This document shows positions 31,658 to 39,714 of a DNA stretch of 64,000 nt, one piece after another. A program made the translations under genes and the position numbers. Numbering within the stretch: position 1 is the stretch's first letter; every line of letters starts with the position of its first letter. This DNA is from Arenicellales bacterium (GTDB lineage Bacteria > Pseudomonadota > Gammaproteobacteria > Arenicellales > JAHEKD01). The stretch covers positions 62,001 through 126,000 of the forward strand of contig JANQSD010000007.1 in assembly GCA_028284225.1 (NCBI GenBank). Direction: 5' to 3'. Under the pieces are notes generated by a model. It did not search any database and was not told the DNA's origin. It worked only from the letters and a program-made list of their open reading frames with translations.

Positions 31658-32479
31658 ATGTCAGTTGAAGCGTATTGTGACGAACTCATGGACGGAAAAG
31701 GCTACGTACTGATTAGGTCGGTTTTTTCTGCAAACGAGTTAGCACAAGCCAATAGAATCATTGAGCGATGTATCGCCGATGAAGAACAGAAAGTCACTCA
31801 CTTTCAAGGAGCTAACAAAGACAAAATGCATTTGCAAAAACGGGTTTGGAACCTGTTGAACAAAGGTGAGATTTTTGTTCAGATGGTGCAACAGCCCATT
31901 GTTATGGATATCGTTGGCCGCTTTCTTGGGTCCGAATTTTGTCTCGGTTCGATTGCGGCTAACTGCATTTTGCCGGGCGGTCCGGGACAGGAGCCGCATA
32001 TTGATTACCCTTACTGGGATATGTATAAAAAAGACTCATTCCCTCATAATATCAATCATTCGTATCCGCTTAATTGTCAAGTAACCATTTTGTTAAACGA
32101 TTTTACCGAGCAAAATGGGGCAACCTCTGTATTCCCTTATACTCAAAAATTGTGTCGTTATCCGGATGAGCAGGATATCCAATCGTATTGTGATCAAATG
32201 GAGCGTATGACGGGTAAAGCTGGTGACATCGCTATTTTTTATGGTCTTACCTGGCACAATGCGATGCCAAATCTAACTAGTGATCAAACACGAAGTGCAA
32301 TTTTAATTCAGTATCTGCCCAAATTTGTTAAGCCGATGGAAGATCAAAAAACAGGTGTCAACAGCGAGGTAATTGATAGTGCCACGCCAATGTTGAAGCA
32401 ATTGTTAGGATTTGATTACCCTTACCCCAAAATTCTTGATAAGGCAAAGGCAGCTAATACAGAGGGCAGGGTTAAATGA
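31658..32479 (+). CDS. Phytanoyl-CoA dioxygenase (PhyH) family oxygenase
   Basis: 273 residues from ATG 31658, chosen because the longer TTG start (31616) lies in the promoter -10. Double-stranded beta-helix with the iron ligands H-x-D (EPHIDYPYWD) and a distal His (TWHNAMPN) followed by an Arg for 2-oxoglutarate (QTRSAIL). An Fe(II)/2-oxoglutarate dioxygenase is expected. The regulon operator and the following dehydrogenase suggest that it acts on an inositol derivative, but the substrate is unknown. Confidence 0.87.
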   Translation: MSVEAYCDELMDGKGYVLIRSVFSANELAQANRIIERCIADEEQKVTHFQGANKDKMHLQKRVWNLLNKGEIFVQMVQQPIVMDIVGRFLGSEFCLGSIAANCILPGGPGQEPHIDYPYWDMYKKDSFPHNINHSYPLNCQVTILLNDFTEQNGATSVFPYTQKLCRYPDEQDIQSYCDQMERMTGKAGDIAIFYGLTWHNAMPNLTSDQTRSAILIQYLPKFVKPMEDQKTGVNSEVIDSATPMLKQLLGFDYPYPKILDKAKAANTEGRVK

Positions 32480-32501
32480 AGCTAATAACAGGCAAATTCG
32501 G

Positions 32502-33521
32502 GTGCAGAAAAAGATAAAAATTGGTGCGATTGGTATTGGTCGCCTGGGTGCTACCCATGCCAGGAATATTGCATATCATATTCCCCAAGCCGAATTGATT
32601 GCAGTCTGCTCGCGCACCTTATCGACAGCTAAGTCCTTGCAAAAAGAATTAGCTGTGCCATATGCCTACCAAAGTATCGACGAGATGTTGGAAAATACTG
32701 AGTTGGATGCAGTGTGTATTACCTCTCATACCCGATTTCATTCCGAGCATATTCTTAAATCATTAGATGCCGGCTTGTCGGTGTTCTGTGATAAACCCAT
32801 CGCTGAAGATTATGATATCTGTAAAGTTACTTGTGAGGAAATACGGGCTAAGCATGCAGATAAAATTTGCATGATAGGTTATATGAAGCGCTATGATCCT
32901 TCTTATGCGTATGTTAAGTCACAGATAGATGCCGGTTACCTGGGCCAACCGATTTTATTCAGAGGCTATGCTGTTGACAGTCAGAAAATCATGCAGCAAA
33001 CCCTGGATTTTCTCGGCGACAGCGGAGGTGTTTTTCACGACTTTTTTGTCCATGATTTTGATTTGTCCCGTTGGCTGGTGGGAAGCAACTGGGTGGATGA
33101 CAGTATCAAAGCTATGGGGTCGGCTTATCTATTTAGAGAATTCGAACAATATAATGATGCGGATAATGCGACCTGCCTGGCCCAATTTCAAAATGCCGCC
33201 ATGGCATTTTATTATTGTGGCCGCACTGCCCCACATGGTTATTTAATGGAAACTGAAATTGTAGGTACCAAGGCTATATATCGTATTGGTGCGTCTCCGT
33301 CCCGACGACTGGTTGAGGTTTATGATCATAGCGGTAAGGTTGTAGAAGAACATCCCATGTTCCTGGATCGCTTTAAAGACGCGTATTTACTGGAAATGCA
33401 GGAATTCGTGAATTGTGTCGTCGAAAACCGGCAACCTGAAAATACAATTTACGATGCTCTCGAATCCACAAGAATGGCACAGCTGGCAAGTCTGTCTTAT
33501 CAGCGAGGAAAAGAACGGTAA
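32502..33521 (+). CDS. Gfo/Idh/MocA family dehydrogenase, inositol dehydrogenase-like
   Basis: 339 residues from GTG 32502. The frame is open back to 32412, inside the dioxygenase gene. Motifs: GAIGIGRLGATHARNI, FCDKPIAED, GGVFHDFFVHDFDLSRWL with the catalytic Asp/His pair of inositol dehydrogenases. It follows the dioxygenase by 22 bp in the same unit, so it probably oxidises that enzyme's product or a rare inositol isomer to an inosose. Confidence 0.87.
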   Translation: MQKKIKIGAIGIGRLGATHARNIAYHIPQAELIAVCSRTLSTAKSLQKELAVPYAYQSIDEMLENTELDAVCITSHTRFHSEHILKSLDAGLSVFCDKPIAEDYDICKVTCEEIRAKHADKICMIGYMKRYDPSYAYVKSQIDAGYLGQPILFRGYAVDSQKIMQQTLDFLGDSGGVFHDFFVHDFDLSRWLVGSNWVDDSIKAMGSAYLFREFEQYNDADNATCLAQFQNAAMAFYYCGRTAPHGYLMETEIVGTKAIYRIGASPSRRLVEVYDHSGKVVEEHPMFLDRFKDAYLLEMQEFVNCVVENRQPENTIYDALESTRMAQLASLSYQRGKER

Positions 33522-33841
33522 TAATGCTTGAGATTAGGCTAACTGAGCCAATCCAGCTCTCCTTGATGTGGTTTGTGAAATGATCAGCGAGTTCATGATC
33601 ATATTAAAGATTGTCATTTAAGAGGATTTTAACTCGGAGTTTTTCTTGCCCGGAAACGATTTGTCGGTTGTCGCATCGAGCACACAGAATGCGTAATGCG
33701 CTTGGCACAGAGTGTCCAGGATTTTGGGCTATGACAGCGTCAATTTCATCCTGAATTAATCAGTGTCAGATTAAATCGGAACTTCTATATGTTAACAAAT
33801 CTACTATTTATTTAATGGGTGTCTTGAAACTGCTAGTGTTG
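33522..33841. other. 320-bp stretch without a secure gene
   Basis: On the minus strand about 51 codons are open between 33604 and ~33760 with protein-like text (PSALRILCARCDN, VSGQEKLRVKIL), possibly the C-terminal remnant of a Cys-containing protein, but there is no start codon. Nothing else is recognisable. Confidence 0.35.
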
Positions 33842-34444
33842 TTAGACTTTTGCAGGTCCAGAAAATAATAATTGAAGGTAATTTTTATAATGATTCATAG
33901 CATTTTTAATGGCGCCGCAGTTTTTTGTCGCCTTAGCAATAATAATAGCTCCCTCATAAGTCGCCAAAAACTGCTGTGCTAAGCTGGAATAATTTAGCTT
34001 TAGTTCAGGATTATGCTTTATATGGGCTTCCTTTATCATTTCCTCCAATGCAGTTTGCCAATCAATAAACCCCTGCCGGCAGGCAAGAAGAGTATCGTTT
34101 TTTGTGGTTCCAAGTTCTTGGGAAAACATACCCAGTAAACAACCTTCCTCTATAGGGTCTGTTGTCGACTTGGTAATAAAGTCAATGTAACTAATTAGCT
34201 TGGCTAATGGATCGCGCTTTTTTAGGAAAGGCGCATTTGACATTAGTTGTTGGCCTATTGCTATATGATATTCCACTGCTGCTTTGCCGAGAGCTTCTTT
34301 ATCTTTAAAGTGGTAAAACAACGCTCCCTTAGTGATATGAGCTTCTTGGCAGATCTCATCAAGAGACGTTGCATTAAACCCTTTTTTTAACATTAATCTG
34401 CGTGTGGCCTTTAATAATCTTTTCTTACCGATTGCTTCACTCAT
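33842..34444 (-). CDS. TetR family regulator
   Basis: 200 residues with an N-terminal TetR HTH (LMLKKGFNATSLDEICQEAH, ITKGALFYHFKDKEAL). The C-terminal ligand domain has the pattern of the YcdC/AcrR-like group. It is divergent from the glutathione transferase gene, and the space between carries inverted repeats, so it should repress the GST-SRPBCC unit and itself, and respond to a small hydrophobic compound. Confidence 0.9.
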   Translation of the reverse strand: MSEAIGKKRLLKATRRLMLKKGFNATSLDEICQEAHITKGALFYHFKDKEALGKAAVEYHIAIGQQLMSNAPFLKKRDPLAKLISYIDFITKSTTDPIEEGCLLGMFSQELGTTKNDTLLACRQGFIDWQTALEEMIKEAHIKHNPELKLNYSSLAQQFLATYEGAIIIAKATKNCGAIKNAMNHYKNYLQLLFSGPAKV

Positions 34445-34457
34445 TTAACCGACCAGT

Positions 34458-34474
34458 CAGTATAAAACATACTG
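34458..34474. promoter_or_regulatory. Probable TetR operator
   Basis: CAGTAT (34458-34463) and ATACTG (34469-34474) are exact inverted copies with a 5-bp spacer, 14 bp upstream of the TetR start codon and 60 bp upstream of the GST gene. GACCAGTCAGT just to the left looks like a further half site. Confidence 0.5.
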
Positions 34475-34533
34475 GATAGTATAACAAAGGAGATGTTTAA
34501 ATTTAATCCGTAAAACTATTAACAGGAGATTTT

Positions 34534-35151
34534 ATGAGCATATTAAAACTACATACTTTTAACCCCATGGATCACGGCTTTAGGGTTCGTTGGTTACTTG
34601 CTGAGATGGACATTGACGTAGAAATTATTGAACGTGACTTTGACTCGATAAAATCCGATGAATTTGCGAAATTAAATCCATTTAAACGTATTCCTGTGGT
34701 TGAAACGGAACAGGGCGTATTTTATGAGTCCAGCGCTATTTGTTGGTGGTTGGCTCAAAAATACAATTCTGATTTACTGCTGAGTCCTGATGATAGTAAC
34801 TTTCCCTTGATGTTGCAGTGGGTTTTTTTGGCTTCATCCAATTTTGATAGTGCGGCAATGTCATTTGCGATTGCCTTTAGAATGCAATTAAATGAAAAGA
34901 TTATTGCTGAACGTAAAGATAATCTCACTGAGTTTTTGGAGCCTCTATCAGAGCATTTTGTTAGTAACCACTGGGTATTAGGTGACAGATTTACTCTTCC
35001 GGATATTCTCCTAATCTATCCAATCATGATGATTGCTTCGTGTAAAGGCCTTGAAGATTATCCTAGTTTAATAAGATATCTTCATGACTTCATAACACGC
35101 CCAGCCGGTGAATTCTTTAAACCAATATATCAATCAATACAAGAATCGTAA
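34534..35151 (+). CDS. Glutathione S-transferase family protein
   Basis: 205 residues: thioredoxin-like N-terminal domain (LHTFNPMDHGFRVRWLLAEM; RIPVVETEQGVFYESSAICWWL with the glutathione-binding cis-Pro and Glu-Ser) and an all-helical C-terminal domain. Good ribosome site (AGGAG) before ATG 34534. Encoded next to a TetR regulator and an SRPBCC protein, a typical detoxification cluster. Confidence 0.9.
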   Translation: MSILKLHTFNPMDHGFRVRWLLAEMDIDVEIIERDFDSIKSDEFAKLNPFKRIPVVETEQGVFYESSAICWWLAQKYNSDLLLSPDDSNFPLMLQWVFLASSNFDSAAMSFAIAFRMQLNEKIIAERKDNLTEFLEPLSEHFVSNHWVLGDRFTLPDILLIYPIMMIASCKGLEDYPSLIRYLHDFITRPAGEFFKPIYQSIQES

Positions 35152-35163
35152 GGTGAATAGGCA

Positions 35164-35691
35164 ATGAAAAAAATCACACCATTAATCATAAGCATAGTAG
35201 CTATTCTTTTATTATTTGTAGGATTAGCTTCTATAGGAGGAAATATGACAACACTGGAACATCAAATAATAATTAATGCGCCCAAAGAAAAAGTCTTTGA
35301 TGCATTGGAAAATCTCGAATTGGTTCAGGAATATAATCCGAGTGTGTTGAGCGCCCGTTATATTTCGCATGACCGAGCTGGGGTGGGCGCTGCACGAGAA
35401 TGTAATTTAGGCAAGGATGGTCTGATTCGCGAAAGGGTGACAGCAGTTGTTGATAACCAATCCATTTCTATGGAACTTTACGAACACAATTGGCCATTAG
35501 AGTTTATGACTTGGACGACCCGCTTAGAGAATGTTAATGGCAATACACTACTATCGCAGTCATTGGAGTATAAGGTGAAATTTGGTCTACTAGGTGCTTT
35601 ACTCGACAGGCTGATGATGAAAAACAAACTAGATAGTACAATCGCTTCGGTATTTGAGTCTATGAAACTGTATATAGAAGGTTCCACGTAA
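35164..35691 (+). CDS. SRPBCC (START-like) family protein with N-terminal membrane anchor
   Basis: 175 residues. Hydrophobic segment at residues 5-25 (anchor or uncleaved signal), then a helix-grip fold with the standard opening EHQIIINAPKEKVFDALENL. Such domains bind hydrophobic ligands. Twelve bp after the GST gene, so co-transcribed. Confidence 0.85.
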   Translation: MKKITPLIISIVAILLLFVGLASIGGNMTTLEHQIIINAPKEKVFDALENLELVQEYNPSVLSARYISHDRAGVGAARECNLGKDGLIRERVTAVVDNQSISMELYEHNWPLEFMTWTTRLENVNGNTLLSQSLEYKVKFGLLGALLDRLMMKNKLDSTIASVFESMKLYIEGST

Positions 35692-35725
35692 ATTTTCTAT
35701 CTTTTTATTGCGTGTGATTTATTAA

Positions 35726-35869
35726 ATGCTGACTTTGGAGTCGGATCAGTTAGTGTTGTAAACCTAGATTGTGATCAGCTAAAACAAGCTAAGAACTGGA
35801 AGTCGGCAAATCGTGACAAAAGTCTTGCTTATGGAAAACCTATTCCAGAAAATTTTACCAAAGGATAGG
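35726..35869 (+). pseudogene. C-terminal fragment of an unknown gene
   Basis: A frame without a start reads as protein (SVSVVNLDCDQLKQAKNW, then DKSLAYGKPIPENFTKG) and ends at TAG about 170 bp after the SRPBCC gene. Only the C-terminal ~45 codons remain. No family is recognised. Confidence 0.35.
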
Positions 35870-35903
35870 GTTAAAGTATTATTTGCTTAGTTCGGATAGT
35901 TGT

Positions 35904-36275
35904 CTATTCAGTTAGCACTAGCGGACATAATCTGCAGGCATCTAGTCCTTCCTGGGTAAACCAGCGGCAGCTCTCGCGAATTGCGCATTTTTGTGGTGTG
36001 GTGCTTAGCTCTTTAGCTGAAAGTGTCTCTCTGACTTCATCTATAACGCCGCAGCGATTATTTTTCCACTGCTTGCAACCAGACTTCACACACTGATTAG
36101 CAAAACGCAGATAGGTTTCGGGTTTGCCTTTTTGATTGGCTTGTTCAACATGTTCTGCTGTGATTTCAATACGTGTATCCAGCAAACGTACAAGCCCATC
36201 GTCGTGCACTGCGCCAAGCAGGATAGCACCTTCTTCGCACCGTGCACTCGGACAGAGAATATGATCATTACTCAC
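35904..36275 (-). CDS. Cysteine-rich protein, unknown
   Basis: About 123 residues if the GTG at 36275 is used (right after the stop of the gene upstream). The longer frame reaches an ATG at 36311. Eleven cysteines, several in pairs (CPSARC, CKQWKNNRC, CRLCPLVL), suggest a metal-binding or Fe-S protein. Contains ILLGAVHDDGLVRLLD. Forms a two-gene unit with the small protein at 36277-36504. Function unknown. Confidence 0.65.
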   Translation of the reverse strand: MSNDHILCPSARCEEGAILLGAVHDDGLVRLLDTRIEITAEHVEQANQKGKPETYLRFANQCVKSGCKQWKNNRCGVIDEVRETLSAKELSTTPQKCAIRESCRWFTQEGLDACRLCPLVLTE

Positions 36276-36276
36276 T

Positions 36277-36504
36277 TTAGAGCTCAGGATTGCCTTCTGG
36301 CGGGAAAGCAATAATGCCGCGGGTTCCGCCGCCTGGGCGACCCCAGTTTATACGACCATTCAAGCTGCCAGACCCGATAACCGTATCAGCAACGACTTTC
36401 TGGATTGATTTTTCAAGTGCCGCTAATTCTTCAAAGGAAAGTTCCAGTTTGCGAATGTCAACCTTAAATACGCCAGGTTGTTCATCTTTAAAGGTGTCTC
36501 CCAT
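36277..36504 (-). CDS. Small conserved-looking protein, unknown
   Basis: 75 residues with a good ribosome site (AGGAGAA) before ATG 36504. A helical N-terminal half (KLELSFEELAALEKSIQKVV) and a Gly-rich end (GRINWGRPGGGTRGIIAF). The next gene begins one base after its stop. The two products probably work together. Confidence 0.6.
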   Translation of the reverse strand: MGDTFKDEQPGVFKVDIRKLELSFEELAALEKSIQKVVADTVIGSGSLNGRINWGRPGGGTRGIIAFPPEGNPEL

Positions 36505-36850
36505 AGTAGTTCTCCTATATTTTTATCATTGAATTGCTTGTTATCTGACACATGCATGTCAGTTATGACCATAGTGCTAGTAACGATAAATTTCTGTGAA
36601 AAATTTCACAATCTGAAAATTAAACAGAAGTTTTTGATATTTTTATTTAGACGGTTACTTTGGATATGTTTTTAAGGTATCTATAGTAAGACTCCTACTG
36701 TCGCTGAAGCTTGGGTCATCGATTGTTTTGATGATTGAAATTTAATTAAAAATTAATTTTCAAAGCTGTATGCGTTTGTAAAATCCAATTACGGTACATG
36801 TTTTCTCTAGAGACATGTTGAGGGTGAGTATTGATTTATGAGTACGGGAC
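36505..36850. other. 346-bp AT-rich intergenic region
   Basis: Divergent space between the 36504 gene and the small zinc-ribbon ORF. It should contain both promoters, but I see no clear consensus element, repeat or ORF. Confidence 0.4.
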
Positions 36851-37054
36851 ATGATTAACACCAAATGCAAGCATATTTATTCTAAACGCGTTCATAGAAG
36901 ATTCTATGAACGGGTGATTAGTTTCTGGTTTCCACGGCATGCTTATCGTTGCACTAATTGTAATAAACGTATTTCCAAGTCTATATCTCCTTATGTATCG
37001 TTTCAGACAGCCTTGCTGGTGTTGTTTTTTGCGGGAGTAGTTTTGATTTTATAA
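36851..37054 (+). CDS. Small protein with Cys pair and C-terminal membrane helix
   Basis: 67 residues: basic N-terminus, cysteines in CKH and CTNCNKRI (a possible metal site) and a C-terminal hydrophobic helix (ALLVLFFAGVVLIL). Followed by an inverted repeat that could be its terminator (37060-37103). Unknown function. Confidence 0.45.
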   Translation: MINTKCKHIYSKRVHRRFYERVISFWFPRHAYRCTNCNKRISKSISPYVSFQTALLVLFFAGVVLIL

Positions 37055-37204
37055 GTGTTAAACCCGGAATTTGAAATAGATTTTTATTGCATATTCCGGG
37101 TTTAATACAATAAAGAATCGATAGTACAAAGTTGAAATTGTTATTGAAGTCTAAGTTTTTACGCATAGATAAAAATGACTTCTGCATGTCGGTTTTTAGA
37201 GTGG

Positions 37205-37231
37205 AATAAGAAACCCCGCCGAAGCGGGGTT
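37205..37231 (-). terminator. Intrinsic terminator for the minus-strand operon
   Basis: AACCCCGC (37212-37219), loop CGAA, GCGGGGTT (37224-37231). On the minus strand the stem is followed by TTTCTTATT. It is about 190 bp downstream of the ClpP-like gene. Confidence 0.65.
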
Positions 37232-37330
37232 GTTCACACAGAGAAGAGGAGATTTACTCAAGCAAACTTTAACGTTTTTTGCTGAGTAATTCTGTTAAGT
37301 AATTCACATTTTCGATAGTTTTCTTCTGGC

Positions 37331-37423
37331 ACCTATCTCAAAATGTTCATTTATCTTAAGTAAACTGCGTTTTTTTGCTCACTTCGCCTCGTCTGAACAT
37401 CGCTCGACTATTTTGAGATAGGT
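37331..37423. repeat. 14-bp inverted repeat arms around a 65-bp core
   Basis: ACCTATCTCAAAAT (37331-37344) and ATTTTGAGATAGGT (37410-37423) are exact inverse copies. TGTTCA/TGAACA just inside can also pair. The right arm ends 2 bp before the stop of the minus-strand gene. It resembles a miniature repeat element or a transcript-end structure. Confidence 0.55.
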
Positions 37424-37424
37424 T

Positions 37425-38300
37425 TCAGATGACCTTGTGTATTATTCCGGCATCTATTAATTCTCGGTGCTCAGGGAACCACATTTGCTCAAAGGGTGTA
37501 GAAAACGCTTTTTCCAGAAAATCCTTACTAATATTCCTGTTTAAGAAGTACTGCAGGTCTTTGTTTTGTTCCTGCTCGGTATTAACGCTGCTGTGGAGTA
37601 ATTTATTTGTATCAAGCTTATATTGATGAAAACCGAACTTAGCATTTTGTCCTGCACTCCTTTTGTCACCGGCGATATAGGCCGTGGTGCAGGCGGAGTA
37701 GCAAGCCAGGTCGACGTGGGTGGAAAAATTATTAACACCGATGATCTTTGCCAGGCCCCGAGCCTCATATATGTTCCCACCTTCACTATTCAAAACTATC
37801 GTCTTGATATTAGAGTGCTGAGATAATAATTCTTGCACTTCACGGGTTATGCCTTGATCAAGGAAACCGCTGATTTCAAGCTGATCGTCATGGAAAGTTA
37901 GTCTGTAAGTTGGTTTTGCTTCTAGCTCGGCCAGTTTTTCCTGTTCAACTCTTTTCAGGTGCTGGATAGATTGACCTAAAGTGACACCCCACACTAACAC
38001 TGCAGCAAAGCTGACAATGACCGTAAATTGTGCTGCCCTGGTCCAGCCGGTAGCGATATAGTTGCTGATATTTCGATCACATGCTCTCAATGTACCAACA
38101 GCCTGCCAGATAAAAACCAGAACATGGAAAATAATGAAGTAAGTGATGCTGACTGGAATAAATACATCTATGTCAGGTTTCAATATGAGCATTAACGCAT
38201 ATTCGACTGAATAGATAATCAACAATCCTAATGCCAGGTTGATCCAGAACGATTGCTTTAAGGGCTGTAAACCCTTCCAATGACTAAGGATATAGCTCAT
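37425..38300 (-). CDS. Membrane protein with ClpP/crotonase-like domain
   Basis: 291 residues. Three hydrophobic segments in the first ~110 residues (LALGLLIIYSVEYALMLI, ISITYFIIF-type, FTVIVSFAAVLVWGV) and then a soluble domain of the ClpP/SppA fold: IVLNSEGGNIYEARGLAKII and CYSACTTAYIAGDKR with the candidate serine nucleophile, then FGFHQY with a His. It is likely a membrane-bound serine peptidase on the periplasmic side. Substrate unknown. Three bp downstream of the ycgN-type gene. Confidence 0.75.
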   Translation of the reverse strand: MSYILSHWKGLQPLKQSFWINLALGLLIIYSVEYALMLILKPDIDVFIPVSITYFIIFHVLVFIWQAVGTLRACDRNISNYIATGWTRAAQFTVIVSFAAVLVWGVTLGQSIQHLKRVEQEKLAELEAKPTYRLTFHDDQLEISGFLDQGITREVQELLSQHSNIKTIVLNSEGGNIYEARGLAKIIGVNNFSTHVDLACYSACTTAYIAGDKRSAGQNAKFGFHQYKLDTNKLLHSSVNTEQEQNKDLQYFLNRNISKDFLEKAFSTPFEQMWFPEHRELIDAGIIHKVI

Positions 38301-38303
38301 CGG

Positions 38304-38762
38304 TTATTCGATAACGAACTGATCCAGGTCGTCCGGGTGAACATGATTTTCAGAAATAACGTTACCTGCAACGCTAATGCCAGCTTTAATGACTGATTGC
38401 GAATCACCGGAAATTAAGGGGTGCCAGTCGGGTAATGTTTCACCTTGCGCTAATAATCTATAGGCACAAGTATCAGGTAATAAGCGGATGATATAATCGG
38501 TTAGCGGACGTAAAATCAGGCAACCAGGGACTCGCTGCTTGCGATTTTGATAATCGCTGCAGCGGCCAGTTTTTGTGTTTAATAATTTACAGGCCACTGA
38601 GGTGGAATGGATTTCATCAGTTTCTTCATCCTGCAGTCTAACCAGGCAGCACTGACCACAACCATCACATAACGATTCCCATTCCTTTTGGTTCATTTGT
38701 TCCAGGGGTTTAGTTTCCCAAAAGTTTAGGTTTTGCTGATTCATACTGTTCGGACTAAACAA
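38304..38762 (-). CDS. YcgN/UPF0260 cysteine-cluster protein
   Basis: 152 residues: WESLCDGCGQCCLVRLQDE, VACKLLNTKTGRCSDYQNR, VPGCLILRP and LPDTCAYRLLAQGE. The eight conserved cysteines are those of the YcgN family (UPF0260), predicted metal or Fe-S cluster proteins of unknown function that are widespread in Gammaproteobacteria. Confidence 0.9.
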   Translation of the reverse strand: MFSPNSMNQQNLNFWETKPLEQMNQKEWESLCDGCGQCCLVRLQDEETDEIHSTSVACKLLNTKTGRCSDYQNRKQRVPGCLILRPLTDYIIRLLPDTCAYRLLAQGETLPDWHPLISGDSQSVIKAGISVAGNVISENHVHPDDLDQFVIE

Positions 38763-38830
38763 TTTACAGTCATTTTACCTGAGATAATACAGATATAAGC
38801 GTTTACAATAAAATCTCACGGGTCGTTATC

Positions 38831-39532
38831 ATGAGGTACGCTATAAAAAATCTGTTTAGGCTAATTATTGTGATTGCATTGGCAGATGCGCTATACATTT
38901 GTTATCTATGGCTTAAATATAATGTTGGCCAGGCGGATGTTATTCCGGTATCTCGATTTATGCAGACTTATATCGATGATCGTCAGCTCAAGCCGCAGTT
39001 GCCTGAAATCAAATGGAATCCGGTTTCTATCAAACAAATTCCTGAGCGAGTGTCTCGTGTTTTTATTATCGCTGAGGACAGCTATTTTTATGTTCACAAT
39101 GGGCTTGATATCGCAGCGATAAAAGCTGTTTTAAAAGAAAGTCTGGCCCAAAAGTCAATCCCCAGAGGCGCTAGTACCATTAGTCAGCAGACGGCCAAGA
39201 ATCTGTATTTATATCCCCAGCGCAGTTGGCTGAGAAAATGGCATGAACTGATTTTTACTTTATTGCTTGAAATCACCCAGAGTAAGCAACGTATTCTTGA
39301 GCTTTATTTAAATATTGCTGAATTTGGGCAGGGGGTATATGGTGTCGATGCTGCCGCGCGACATTATTTTGGTCAATCTGTGGGGGCGATTACCTCAAAA
39401 CAAGCTGCCTATCTGGCTGCGGCGTTACCCTGGCCACAGCGTAATAACTATTCTACCGGCACTAAAGCATTTTATAAGCATGCAAACCGTATTTATTCAC
39501 GCGCACAAAGAGAAACATTTCCAACCGAATAA
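38831..39532 (+). CDS. mtgA: Monofunctional peptidoglycan glycosyltransferase
   Basis: 233 residues, one N-terminal membrane helix and a GT51 domain: EDSYFYVHNGLD (catalytic Glu), RGASTISQQTAKNLYL, RKWHELIFTLLLE, KQRILELYLNIAEFGQGVYGV. It polymerises lipid II into glycan strands at the inner membrane. Length is normal for MtgA. Confidence 0.95.
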   Translation: MRYAIKNLFRLIIVIALADALYICYLWLKYNVGQADVIPVSRFMQTYIDDRQLKPQLPEIKWNPVSIKQIPERVSRVFIIAEDSYFYVHNGLDIAAIKAVLKESLAQKSIPRGASTISQQTAKNLYLYPQRSWLRKWHELIFTLLLEITQSKQRILELYLNIAEFGQGVYGVDAAARHYFGQSVGAITSKQAAYLAAALPWPQRNNYSTGTKAFYKHANRIYSRAQRETFPTE

Positions 39533-39563
39533 GCAGAAGGTTAAAAATTGTCAAATGTCGCTT

Positions 39564-39707
39564 TCAGGGCCCAATCTTTTGGCCCAAAACATAGTAAGTT
39601 AGCACAATAGCAGATAAAATCAGCATTGCGCCTGATTTATTACGGGGGAATTTGGGGGTCCAAGTAAATACAAAAAACACGCTTAATAACAGGTAGGTAA
39701 GTTTCAG
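39564..39707 (-). CDS. Possible small two-helix membrane protein
   Basis: Minus-strand frame of 47 codons with two hydrophobic stretches (LKLTYLLLSVFFVFTW and AMLILSAIVLTYYVLG) separated by a basic loop (PKFPRNKSG), ending TGA 39564. There is no ATG at the beginning (CTG or internal GTG would be needed), so it is uncertain. Confidence 0.3.
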   Translation of the reverse strand: MKLTYLLLSVFFVFTWTPKFPRNKSGAMLILSAIVLTYYVLGQKIGP

Positions 39708-39714
39708 CGAAGGT

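Larger units (their letters stand above)
37055..37424. other. 370-bp non-coding region with four inverted repeats
   Basis: Contains AAACCCGGAAT/ATTCCGGGTTT (37060-37103), a terminator-like stem (37212-37231), a 12-bp stem with one bulge (TTACTCA/TGAGTAA and GCAAA/TTTGC, 37254-37289) and long-range 14-bp arms (37331-37344 and 37410-37423). No ORF. It could be terminators plus a small structured RNA or a decayed mini-element. Confidence 0.5.

Noticed and set aside
33604-33760. Minus-strand Cys-containing frame (51 codons)
   Set aside because: No start codon and no recognisable family, so it was kept only as a remark in the intergenic entry.
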